Source: SYIM01 sp041182885
Lineage (GTDB): Bacteria > Pseudomonadota > Gammaproteobacteria > Burkholderiales > Burkholderiaceae_E
DNA length: 31,852 nt
Assembly (NCBI GenBank): GCA_049423065.1
Contig: JBMSQB010000052.1
Span: 1 to 31,852, forward strand
Direction of reading: 5' to 3'
Shown: piece by piece, positions 7,482 to 15,166 of the stretch
Layout: every line of letters begins with the position of its first letter
Numbering within the stretch: the stretch's first letter is position 1
Notes under the pieces: model-generated
What the model was told of the DNA's origin: nothing
What the model saw: the letters and a program-made list of their open reading frames with translations, nothing else
Databases searched by the model: none
Translations under genes and position numbers: made by a program

Positions 7482-8864
7482 TCAGTCGGGCGACAGTTCG
7501 CCGACAGCACGCTTGAGCAGTACAGCCGCCAAATGGGCACGATACTCGGCAGGCGCGTGAAGATCGCCGTACGCACCCGCCGGATCCAGTGACAGGCCTT
7601 CCAGCGCCGCGCGCCCGAAGCGCGCGGCCAGGCGCGCCTCGGCCTCCGGCCAGCGGCATACCCCTGCGCCCAGGCCGGTGAGCGCGACGCGCACTTCCCC
7701 GGGAAAACGCACCACCGCAACGCCCACCAGCGCAAAGCGCGAGGCCGGCTGTTCAAACTTCAGGTAGCGACCGGCGATCGGGCGCGGAAACTCGACGCCG
7801 AGGATCAATTCATCCGCAGCAAGCGCGGTCGCGAAGATCCCCTTGAAAAACTCATCCGCCGGAATCCGGGCGCTTGTGGTCACCACGGTCGCGCCGCTGG
7901 CAAGCACACCCGCGGGCCAGCAGGCAGCGGGATCGTTGTTTGCGAGCGAGCCGCCCAGTGTCCCCACCGAGCGGACCTGCTGGTCGGCAATCCCGCCGGC
8001 CAGCGCCGCAAGCATCGGCCAACCTTCGATCACACCCCGGTCCGCGGCCACGCGTGCGTGCGGCACCATCGCGCCAATCAGAAGATGATCAGCCCCGGCG
8101 CGAAGCGCCCGAAGTTCGTCGATGTCCTGCAGATCGATCAGATGCGTGGGCGCCGCGAGACCAAGACGCATCGAGGGGAGCAGGCTTTGGCCACCCGCCA
8201 GGGGGCGCGCCTCCGGATCGGCGCGCAGGCTCTCGATGGCTGAGGCGATCGAACCCGGCCGGCAGTGGATCGGGCCCGACAGGGGCGTATCGGGCGCGCG
8301 ATCCGCATCCACCACGCAAGGCGGATTCGGATGCCCGCGGCCGGGTCGATCGCTGGATACCCGGTCAACCTTGCGGTCCGCCGCGCGTGCTCGACGAAGG
8401 TCTGGCAGGACGTCGCAAATTGCCTTCACAATGCCCTCATAACCCGTGCAGCGGCAAAGATTGCCGCTCAGGGCTTGACGGACTGCAACCGGTTCAGGCT
8501 CAACCGCCTCGTCCACCATCGCAAGCGTGCGCATCACGAAACCCGGCGTGCAGAATCCGCACTGCAGGGCGTGGTGACGACTGAACGCCTGCTGGATGAG
8601 GTGAAGCTGATCGCCCTCGCCCCCCAGCCCTTCAATGGTCAGCACATCGCAGCCGTCGCTCTGTTCGCTCAGCCGGTTGCAGCTTTTGATGGGCGCGCCG
8701 TTCACCACCACCGTGCACGCGCCGCACTGTGCGGTATCGCAGCCCTGATGGGTACCGGTGAGCCGACAGCGTTCACGCAGCGTTTCTATCAGGGGCTCGG
8801 CTGCGTCAACTTCCAGAACCCTTTCACGCCCATTGACCCGCAAGGCGATGATGCGGCGGGTCAT
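7482..8864 (-). CDS. Molybdenum hydroxylase, fused 2Fe-2S (small) and FAD (medium) subunit
   Basis: One uninterrupted 460-residue frame joins two subunits that are normally separate in CoxSML-type hydroxylases. Residues 1-155 are the iron-sulfur subunit: plant-type 2Fe-2S cysteines 42, 47, 50 and 62 (CDTAQCGAC), then the helical cluster with 102, 105, 137 and 139 (CGFC, CRC). About 45 Arg/Pro-rich linker residues follow, then the FAD subunit from about 198, with AGGQSLLPSMRLG (223-235) and SVGTLGGSLANNDPA (299-313). Start: ATG at 8862-8864, overlapping the large-subunit stop as ATGA, with GGAAGG just upstream. A longer in-frame extension to 9011 is rejected because it lies inside the upstream gene. 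The protein would pass electrons from the Mo subunit (8861-11017) through FeS to FAD. Confidence 0.9.
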   Translation of the reverse strand: MTRRIIALRVNGRERVLEVDAAEPLIETLRERCRLTGTHQGCDTAQCGACTVVVNGAPIKSCNRLSEQSDGCDVLTIEGLGGEGDQLHLIQQAFSRHHALQCGFCTPGFVMRTLAMVDEAVEPEPVAVRQALSGNLCRCTGYEGIVKAICDVLPDLRRARAADRKVDRVSSDRPGRGHPNPPCVVDADRAPDTPLSGPIHCRPGSIASAIESLRADPEARPLAGGQSLLPSMRLGLAAPTHLIDLQDIDELRALRAGADHLLIGAMVPHARVAADRGVIEGWPMLAALAGGIADQQVRSVGTLGGSLANNDPAACWPAGVLASGATVVTTSARIPADEFFKGIFATALAADELILGVEFPRPIAGRYLKFEQPASRFALVGVAVVRFPGEVRVALTGLGAGVCRWPEAEARLAARFGRAALEGLSLDPAGAYGDLHAPAEYRAHLAAVLLKRAVGELSPD

Positions 8865-11017
8865 GGCAGCCTTCCCATCGAAGCTGAACGCAAGGCCGAC
8901 AACGCCTGCCACAACCTCGGCGCAGTAAGCGGAAATTGCAGGTCTGCCTCGCCCCAGGGCGAGAGTGCATCGAGCGCGGCATTCATGATTGCCGCCGGTA
9001 CGCCGATGCAACCCGCCTCACCCACGCCTTTCGCGCCCAGCAGATTGAACGCAGTGGGCTGCCCCAGGCTCTCGATGACGACATCGGGCATGTCTGAGGC
9101 ACGGGGCACGGCGTAGTCCATCAGAGAGCCGGTGAGGAGCTGACCGGCTTCGTCATACACCACACGCTCCATCAGCGCCTGGCCCATGCCTTGCGCAAAA
9201 CCGCCCAACAGTTGGCCGTGTGCGAGCGCAGGGTGGATCAGGCGTCCTGCGTCGTCCACCCACACCACCCGCTCGATGGTCAGCTCACCGGTATCCCCGT
9301 CGATCGCAACCTGCGCCATGACGCAACCACTTGCCCAGGACTCGCGCGCGGTGAATCGGGTTTCGACTGCAAGCGGCAGCGCGTCGCCCGCGGCGCGACG
9401 CGCGAGCGCCTGGCGGCAGGCATCAACGATGGCACTTCCGCCTATCGCCGTGCTGCGACTGGCGAGCGCTCCGACGCCGTCGGGGCACACAGCAGTGTCA
9501 CCCAGATCGACGTCGACCAAGGATTCATCGCATCCCAGCGCTTGGGCCGCGATCCTCGCAAAGGTGGTCGCATGCCCCTGCCCCTGGGCTGGCGAACCAC
9601 TTGCCACCGTCACCCGACCGGTGTCGTGAAGCGTGATCCGTGCGCTCTCCCACCCCTGCCCGCAGGGCTCCACGTAAAGGGCAATCCCCACTCCGACGCA
9701 TTCGCCAGCGCGGCGCCGAAGCGCCTGCTCGCGGCGCGCCCGCGGGTAATCAAAGCGCCCACTGGCGCGTTCAAGCAACGCCGGGTAGTCACCGGAGTCG
9801 AGGGTTTCGCCAGTCGGCGTGAGGCAGGGCAAGGCCTGGGCGGAAATGAGATTGCGTCGCCGCAATTCCACCGGGTCGAGTCGCAGCGCCCTCGCCGCGC
9901 GCTCGATCAGCACTTCGGTAAGGAGCACGGCTTCCGGCCGACCGGCGCCGCGATAGATGTTGACGGCCGACGCGTTCGACAGGGTCGCCTTGCCCTGAAC
10001 CGACAGCGCCTGAACCTGGTAGGGGCCGGGCAGAATTCGTGCCGCGTTGCGAAGTGGCACCACCGATGAAAACGGCATCCAGGCACCCAGCGCGAAGTGC
10101 AGTTGCGCATCGAGCGTCTGCAGCAGCCCATCTGCCGAAACGGACAGTTGCCCCTGTATCGTCGATCCTCGCCCATGCATGCCAGCGGTGAACTCTTCCG
10201 AACGGCTCGCCACCCACCGAAGCGATCGACGCAGCCGCCATGCCGCCCAGGGCACCAGCAGGTCTTCGGGTACGACCGACGCGCGCGCACCGAACGCGCC
10301 CCCCACATCGGGCGCAATCACGCGTACCTGGTCACGGGTGAGGCCCAGCGTGCGCGCAATGTCGTCGCGCGCGCGGGAGGGCGACTGCGAGGCAAGCCAC
10401 ACCGTGATGCGATCTTCTTTCGCGTGCACCTCCGCCACCACCGCCCGAGGCTCGAGCGCCATCGCCACCAGTCTGGGGGAATCGAGCGATGCCGAAACGG
10501 TTGCGCCGGGCGTTTGCGCCGCGCCCTGCGGCTTGCTCGCAGCGTGGTGATGCTGAACCTGTGCAATCGTGTGGCCGGTACCGTCACAATCGGCTACAGC
10601 GGGCTCCGGGTCGACCTCGACACCAACCCGATCCGCCGCTGCAAGCGCCAGCGCCCTGGACTGCGCCACCACAATCGCCAACGGTTGCCCGGACCAGGTC
10701 ACGCGATCGCGCGCCAGCAGATCAAACGATTCGCTGCGCTCGAGCGGCAAGAGCGGGTTGACGGCCGGCATCGACAACGCCCCGAGTTCGGTCGCAGTGA
10801 ATACCGCAACCACCCCTGGCAAAAGAAGCGCGTCGCGAGTGTCGATCGCCAGCAGCCGCCCACGCGCATGCTGACTTCTCACGAAGGCGACATGAAGCGC
10901 GCCTTCAACCTGGATGTCGGCCGTGAACCGGCCACGCCCGGTCAGGAGGCGATCGTCTTCACGGCGAAGCGGTTTGAATGACGCGCTGGAGGGAGGCTGA
11001 TGGTGCAGGTCTGGCAT
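8861..11017 (-). CDS. Molybdenum hydroxylase large subunit (CoxL/aldehyde oxidase family)
   Basis: The molybdopterin-binding large subunit, 718 residues from the ATG at 11017. An in-frame TTG at 11029 is the alternative start, and neither has ideal SD spacing. The N-terminal RREDDRLLTGRGRFTADI starts the aldehyde oxidase a/b hammerhead domain. GGAFGAR (about 239-245) and IYRGAGR (about 354-360) mark the Mo-binding domain. The latter is the form II type (AYRGAGR), not the AYXCSFR of true CO dehydrogenase, so this is an aldehyde- or N-heteroaromatic-hydroxylating enzyme. The catalytic Glu is in GVGEAG (about 667). The region around 535-560 is compact, which explains a length below the usual 760-800. 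The large subunit is translated first and overlaps the fused FeS/FAD gene by ATGA. No XdhC/CoxD-like maturation gene is in the window. Confidence 0.9.
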   Translation of the reverse strand: MPDLHHQPPSSASFKPLRREDDRLLTGRGRFTADIQVEGALHVAFVRSQHARGRLLAIDTRDALLLPGVVAVFTATELGALSMPAVNPLLPLERSESFDLLARDRVTWSGQPLAIVVAQSRALALAAADRVGVEVDPEPAVADCDGTGHTIAQVQHHHAASKPQGAAQTPGATVSASLDSPRLVAMALEPRAVVAEVHAKEDRITVWLASQSPSRARDDIARTLGLTRDQVRVIAPDVGGAFGARASVVPEDLLVPWAAWRLRRSLRWVASRSEEFTAGMHGRGSTIQGQLSVSADGLLQTLDAQLHFALGAWMPFSSVVPLRNAARILPGPYQVQALSVQGKATLSNASAVNIYRGAGRPEAVLLTEVLIERAARALRLDPVELRRRNLISAQALPCLTPTGETLDSGDYPALLERASGRFDYPRARREQALRRRAGECVGVGIALYVEPCGQGWESARITLHDTGRVTVASGSPAQGQGHATTFARIAAQALGCDESLVDVDLGDTAVCPDGVGALASRSTAIGGSAIVDACRQALARRAAGDALPLAVETRFTARESWASGCVMAQVAIDGDTGELTIERVVWVDDAGRLIHPALAHGQLLGGFAQGMGQALMERVVYDEAGQLLTGSLMDYAVPRASDMPDVVIESLGQPTAFNLLGAKGVGEAGCIGVPAAIMNAALDALSPWGEADLQFPLTAPRLWQALSALRSASMGRLP

Positions 11018-11147
11018 GCCGAAGCGCAAACGCCCTTCCGCTGGAATGGCTTCGCGAGGAGAATTGGCAATCGATCGAGCTGGCGATGTTGCCTGAACCC
11101 CGTCGCTGCGACAACCCGTCAGCGCGTCAGCGCCGCGTGTCGACCCA

Positions 11148-12386
11148 TCAGCGTGTCACCGCGACAGGCGAAGACGGGCCTGCGGCCAGATAGCGGTCGA
11201 CCAGCGTCGCCCAGAGCCGGGCTGCGGGCTCGATGATCTGGTCGTTGAAGTCATAACCCGGGTTGTGCACCATGCAGCCCCCCGGCTGCCCGGCGAGCCC
11301 GTTCCCCACGAAGAAGTAGCAACCCGGCACCTTCTGCAGCATGAAGGCGAAATCCTCGCTGGCCGTGAAGCGTCGGCCATCAGCGACCACACGATCAGGC
11401 CCGAACAGGGAGAGCGCCACGTCTGATGCGAACGCTGTGCAATCAGCGTCATTGACGAGCACGTCATAGCCCGGGCGCCAGTCGATCATGGCCTCCACGC
11501 CCAGGCTCCTTGCCTGCGATTCGACAATCTCGACAATCCGGCGGCGAAGGAGCGCGCGCACCTCGGCATTGAGCGCGCGCACGCTCAGTTCGAGCGTGGC
11601 GCGGTCGGGAATCACATTGCCGGCCTGGCCGGCATGAAGCGCCCCCACCGACACGACAGCGGTGTCGAGCGGATCCACATTGCGTGACACCACCGACTGG
11701 AGCGCCAGAACGATCGACGAGGCGGCAACGATCACGTCGGTTGTGGTGTGCGGCATGGCGCCGTGGCCGCCCACCCCGCTCAGGTGTACCGTGACATCGT
11801 CGCTCGATGCCATGGTCGGACCGCTTCGGAACATGAAGCTGCCGGTCGCCAAACCCGGCATGTTGTGCAAGGCGAAGATGGCATCGCAGGGAAAGCGCTC
11901 GAAAAGGCCGTCGTCTATCATGCGGACCGCACCGCCCGCGCCCTCTTCGGCTGGCTGGAAGATCAGGTTGACGGTTCCCTCGAAACGCGCCGATCGGGCG
12001 ATGGTCTCGCCCGCCGCAAGCAGCGTGGCGGTGTGCCCATCGTGACCGCAGGCGTGCATCACCCCGGGCACCTTGCTTGCCCACGCCAGGCCGGTCTTCT
12101 CGCTGACGGGAAGCGCATCCATGTCGGCGCGAAGCCCCAGGCGGCGGCCGCCATGGCCCCGCTTGAGCTGCCCCACCACGCCCGTGCCACCAACGCCGGT
12201 GGTCACCGAATAGCCCCACTGCGACAGAAGATTTGCCACCATCGCCGCTGTGCGATGCTCCCTGAATCCCAGCTCGGGATTCGCATGCAGGTCCCGGCGG
12301 ATACGAATGAATTGCGCGAGCGGCATACCCGCGCTGGATTCGGCAAGGGTGGGCGCGAGCGCGTCGGCGATGGCGTTCATGGACAT
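11148..12386 (-). CDS. M20D family amidohydrolase (hippurate hydrolase / aminoacylase-like)
   Basis: A 412-residue metal-dependent amidohydrolase of the IAA-amino acid hydrolase/hippuricase type, which removes an acyl or aryl group from an amide. Metal-binding and catalytic motifs seen: RRDLHANPELGF near residue 30, LRADMDALPV near 87-96, ACGHDGHTA near 112-120, FQPAEEGAGG near 143-152 and ALHNMPG near 173-179. The dimerisation lid carries the conserved HGAMPH. RFTASEDFAFMLQKVPG is the late His/Glu region. The start ATG at 12386 (an alternative ATG lies at 12380) is 1 nt past the stop of the Bug binding protein, so the two are co-translated. This suggests the imported substrate is an amide or N-acyl conjugate hydrolysed before oxidation. 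The cox-type genes follow after about 130 nt. Confidence 0.92.
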   Translation of the reverse strand: MSMNAIADALAPTLAESSAGMPLAQFIRIRRDLHANPELGFREHRTAAMVANLLSQWGYSVTTGVGGTGVVGQLKRGHGGRRLGLRADMDALPVSEKTGLAWASKVPGVMHACGHDGHTATLLAAGETIARSARFEGTVNLIFQPAEEGAGGAVRMIDDGLFERFPCDAIFALHNMPGLATGSFMFRSGPTMASSDDVTVHLSGVGGHGAMPHTTTDVIVAASSIVLALQSVVSRNVDPLDTAVVSVGALHAGQAGNVIPDRATLELSVRALNAEVRALLRRRIVEIVESQARSLGVEAMIDWRPGYDVLVNDADCTAFASDVALSLFGPDRVVADGRRFTASEDFAFMLQKVPGCYFFVGNGLAGQPGGCMVHNPGYDFNDQIIEPAARLWATLVDRYLAAGPSSPVAVTR

Positions 12387-12387
12387 C

Positions 12388-13374
12388 TCACTGCGGCTGC
12401 ATATTCATCGACCTGGCGATGGTCCGCATTTGCGCCGTGTTGTCACGATAGAGCCTGGCGAGTTCATCAAGCGGACGCGGACTGGGTACCACCATGGCCT
12501 GTGCCTCGAGCTGACTGCGCACGGTGGCATCGTTGGCCACTTCGCCCAGCGCCTTGTGCAGCACAGTCACGATCGCCTCGGGTGTGTTCCGGTGCACGAA
12601 ATATCCCGCCCAGATATCGAACACAAAGCCCTTCAGCGCGCCGCTTTCATCCAGCGTGGGCACCTTCGAAAAAAGCTGCTGGCGTCCGGCAGACAGCACC
12701 GCCGGCGCCTTCAGCTTTCCCTCCTCCACCAGTTGCACCTGCCCCTTGCCATAGGGAGTCATGAAGATGTCGACCTGACCGGCAAGCAGATCCTGTACCG
12801 CCGGGGCGCCACCCTTGTAGGGCACATGCACCATCGGCACGCCCGTGACACTCGACATGTGTTCGCCCAGGAGGTGATAAAACGAGCCCGGCCCCACGCT
12901 TGCATAGGTGAGCGGCTTGCCCCCCGCAGCGGCCCGCTTCGCATAGGCCATCAACTCGTCACCGTTGGCCGCCGGCAGGTCCTTGCGCGCCAGCATGACC
13001 AGGGGATTGATGGTGATCATCTGCACCAGCCGGAAATCCTCGCTGCGGTACTTGATGGCCGCGTTGGCGAGTGGCGCGAGAATCAGCTCGTTGGGCGAGC
13101 CCTGGAAGATGACGTAGCCATCGGCGGGGCTGTTCAACACTTTCTGGGCGGCAATGCCACCGCTTGCGCCGCCAAGATTTTCCACCACCACCGGCTGGCC
13201 CAGGTGTCTGGCGAGCGTTCCGCTCAGGGTGCGTGCGATCACGTCCGACACGCCCCCCACCGGGTACGGCACCATCAACACCACCGGCTTTGAGGGGAAG
13301 GTCTGGGCCTGCGCCGCGCAGGTCACGAGCAGAGCGCCCAAGAGGCCGGGTAGTCGCTTCATCAACGAGGTCAT
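12388..13374 (-). CDS. Bug/TctC-family periplasmic solute-binding protein (1)
   Basis: A 328-residue tripartite tricarboxylate receptor family protein. The signal peptide ends at about AQAQ (residues 1-24), then comes the family opening FPSKPVVLMVPYPVGG, whose PxxxGGxxD-like loop binds a carboxylate through water. PVVVENLGGASGGIAAQ, VPYKGGAPAVQDLLAGQVD and the late VPTLDESG are standard Bug blocks. The start ATG is supported by GGGAG at 13381-13385 with 6 nt spacing. No TctA/TctB membrane genes are nearby, as is common for the expanded Bug proteins of Burkholderiales. It is the first gene of the minus-strand catabolic run and divergent from LysR. It probably captures the cluster's substrate, a carboxylate or amide. 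Confidence 0.92.
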   Translation of the reverse strand: MTSLMKRLPGLLGALLVTCAAQAQTFPSKPVVLMVPYPVGGVSDVIARTLSGTLARHLGQPVVVENLGGASGGIAAQKVLNSPADGYVIFQGSPNELILAPLANAAIKYRSEDFRLVQMITINPLVMLARKDLPAANGDELMAYAKRAAAGGKPLTYASVGPGSFYHLLGEHMSSVTGVPMVHVPYKGGAPAVQDLLAGQVDIFMTPYGKGQVQLVEEGKLKAPAVLSAGRQQLFSKVPTLDESGALKGFVFDIWAGYFVHRNTPEAIVTVLHKALGEVANDATVRSQLEAQAMVVPSPRPLDELARLYRDNTAQMRTIARSMNMQPQ

Positions 13375-13513
13375 TGGAGTCTCCCGAACGGTTCACCGGT
13401 CTGGGACCGGATGGATTGGAATGATGCGAAGTTGTTGCCCAAGTCATTCTGGATGGGCATAATCATGCTGTCCAATGCATTAATAATCATCATTCAATAC
13501 TTTATTTGCATAC
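13375..13513. promoter_or_regulatory. Divergent promoter/operator region between Bug gene and lysR
   Basis: A 139-nt intergenic region, markedly AT-rich from about 13440 to 13512 compared with its surroundings. It contains two identical ATAATCAT copies at 13459-13466 and 13483-13490 (24 nt start to start), with the perfect palindrome AATGCATT (13474-13481) between them. This is the expected place for the LysR protein to bind and control both directions. No classical SD precedes the lysR ATG. Individual -35/-10 boxes cannot be assigned with confidence. Confidence 0.55.
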
Positions 13514-14434
13514 ATGATCACGCTCGTCCAGCTTCGACATTTCAGCGTGCTAGCCCAGGCCGGCTCGTTTGTTCGGGCGAGCGAGCTGCTCCACCTCACG
13601 CAGCCCGCATTGAGCCGCAGCATTCGCGCGCTCGAGGAGGCACTGGGCCGGCCACTCTTTGACCGCGTGGGCCGGCGGATCGAGCTGACCGCCTTCGGTC
13701 GCGACGCGTTGCTGCGGGTCCGACAGCTGATCGAAGACGCCGGGCAGCTGGTCCAGAGCGGCGCAGCCCCCAACGCGCAGGCACAGGGCAGACTGAGGCT
13801 TGGCCTCAGCTCGGGCCCGGGCGTGATGCTCACGGCGCCCGTTCTCACCCACTTCGCCACGCGCTACCCCCTGTTTCATGTCGACATCGTTCGCGCCAAC
13901 ACACATGCGCTTGAGCAGATGCTGCGCAACCGCGATCTCGATGCCATGGTGGTCGATGCCCGATCCCTGCGACCCGCCCCCGATCTGGCCATTGAACCGT
14001 CCATCGAAATGCGTGGCACGTTCCTGTGCCGCCCTGGACATCCACTCGCCCAACTGCCCCGCGTGACCATCCAGCAGCTGCTCAACTACCCGGTGGCCTC
14101 CACGCCGCTCAGCGACGAGCTCGCGCGCGTCCTGGTGGAGCGCTACGGCGCGCGGGCGCACCCCGAGGCCATGGTGCGACTGACCAGCGACGAGATCTCG
14201 CACCTGATCGAGGTCACCCATCGTACGGACATGCTGCTTCTTGCCATCCGTGCCGCGGCGCCGGGGCTGCACGAGCTCGCGGTATCGCCCGCACTCGAGG
14301 CCAACGCGCGGTTCGCACTGGTCACGCTGTCGGGCCGGGCGCAGTCGCCATTCCTGCCCGAAGTCCGGCAGCTGATGGCGCAGGTGCTGCGCGAACCCGC
14401 GCCGCCAGCCCGTCCCGCCCGGCGCAAACGCTGA
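13514..14434 (+). CDS. LysR-family transcriptional regulator
   Basis: 306 residues, normal for LysR proteins. The winged HTH occupies about residues 3-62: LVQLRHFSVLAQAGSFVRAS, then LHLTQPALSRSIRALEEALG and LFDR. It is followed by the linker helix and a periplasmic-binding-protein-like effector domain starting near residue 92 (GRLRLGLSSGPGV). It is divergent from the Bug/amidohydrolase/molybdenum hydroxylase run, the classical arrangement for a regulator activating the opposite operon in response to a pathway metabolite. The stop codon overlaps the next ATG (TGATG), so the TRIC gene is co-expressed. The effector is not predictable. Confidence 0.93.
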   Translation: MITLVQLRHFSVLAQAGSFVRASELLHLTQPALSRSIRALEEALGRPLFDRVGRRIELTAFGRDALLRVRQLIEDAGQLVQSGAAPNAQAQGRLRLGLSSGPGVMLTAPVLTHFATRYPLFHVDIVRANTHALEQMLRNRDLDAMVVDARSLRPAPDLAIEPSIEMRGTFLCRPGHPLAQLPRVTIQQLLNYPVASTPLSDELARVLVERYGARAHPEAMVRLTSDEISHLIEVTHRTDMLLLAIRAAAPGLHELAVSPALEANARFALVTLSGRAQSPFLPEVRQLMAQVLREPAPPARPARRKR

Positions 14435-15072
14435 TGGAACCATTGCACTGGTGGGGGAGCATCGCGCTCACCGCGCTCGAAGGACTGGCCACCGCCGCGT
14501 TCGCGCTTTCCGGCATCATCGAAGCCACCCGCAAACGCATGGATGTCGTGGGCGTGGGGGTGGTGGCTTTTCTCACCGCGTTCGGCGGCGGCACGCTGCG
14601 CGATCTGCTCCTCGATCAGCGACCCTTCTTCTGGGTACGCGAACAGTACGCGCTCGCCGGCGTCTTTCTCCTCTGCGTGCTTGCGCTCTTCTTCATGCGC
14701 CAGCGCCATGTCGCCATCACCGAACGCATGATCGAATGGCCCGACGCGATCGGTCTGGGACTGTTCTGCGCGTCAGGCGTTCATCAGGCTCACCTGCTCG
14801 GTATGCCACCGCTGGTGTCGATCATCATGGGCGTGGTCACCGCCGTCTTCGGTGGCGTACTGCGCGACATGGTCTGCAACGAGATTCCCGCCACGCTCAG
14901 AAACCATCGTCCGTATGCGATCTGCGCCCTCGCGGGTGCTCTCGCCTACCTGCTCCTGGCCGCGCTCGATGCACCGGCGTGGCTGGCAATGAGCGTCTGC
15001 GCTGCCCTGGCCACCAGCCTGCGGGCGCTTGCGATCCTGCGCAACTGGTCGCTTCCGGTCTGGCGACTATGA
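14434..15072 (+). CDS. TRIC/UPF0126 family cation channel-like membrane protein
   Basis: 212 residues, the normal length for the trimeric intracellular cation channel family (YicG/YadS, UPF0126). About seven hydrophobic helices are arranged as two repeats, each with the family's Gly-rich kinked-helix motif: FGGGTLRDLLLDQRPFFW in the first and FGGVLRDMVCNEIPATLR in the second. The start ATG overlaps the lysR stop by one base. In prokaryotes these form homotrimeric K+-permeable channels, though related YadS-type proteins have also been linked to small amino acid import. A perfect 6-bp hairpin lies directly on the stop codon (15071-15088). Confidence 0.9.
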   Translation: MEPLHWWGSIALTALEGLATAAFALSGIIEATRKRMDVVGVGVVAFLTAFGGGTLRDLLLDQRPFFWVREQYALAGVFLLCVLALFFMRQRHVAITERMIEWPDAIGLGLFCASGVHQAHLLGMPPLVSIIMGVVTAVFGGVLRDMVCNEIPATLRNHRPYAICALAGALAYLLLAALDAPAWLAMSVCAALATSLRALAILRNWSLPVWRL

Positions 15073-15088
15073 GCGGCACACCCCGCTC
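15071..15088 (+). other. Short inverted repeat at the TRIC stop codon
   Basis: GAGCGG (15071-15076) and CCGCTC (15083-15088) form a perfect 6-bp stem with a 6-nt loop, overlapping the TGA of the TRIC gene. No T-tract follows, so it is at best a weak or Rho-assisted terminator or an mRNA 3'-end stabiliser. The next gene starts 79 nt later. Confidence 0.3.
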
Positions 15089-15166
15089 CGCCCAGCCATC
15101 CAGGGAGGGGCCACTCGCATACGCGGTAAAGTCTCAACTCCGACCCCACCAACAAGTGAGCTGACC

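Noticed and set aside
8865..9011. N-terminal extension of the fused FeS/FAD protein to 9011
   Set aside because: It lies inside the large-subunit gene and lacks any FeS-domain features; the ATGA overlap and GGAAGG place the start at 8864.
8861..11017. True carbon monoxide dehydrogenase
   Set aside because: The active-site loop is IYRGAGR (form II-like), not AYXCSFR, and no coxD/E/F/G accessory genes are present.
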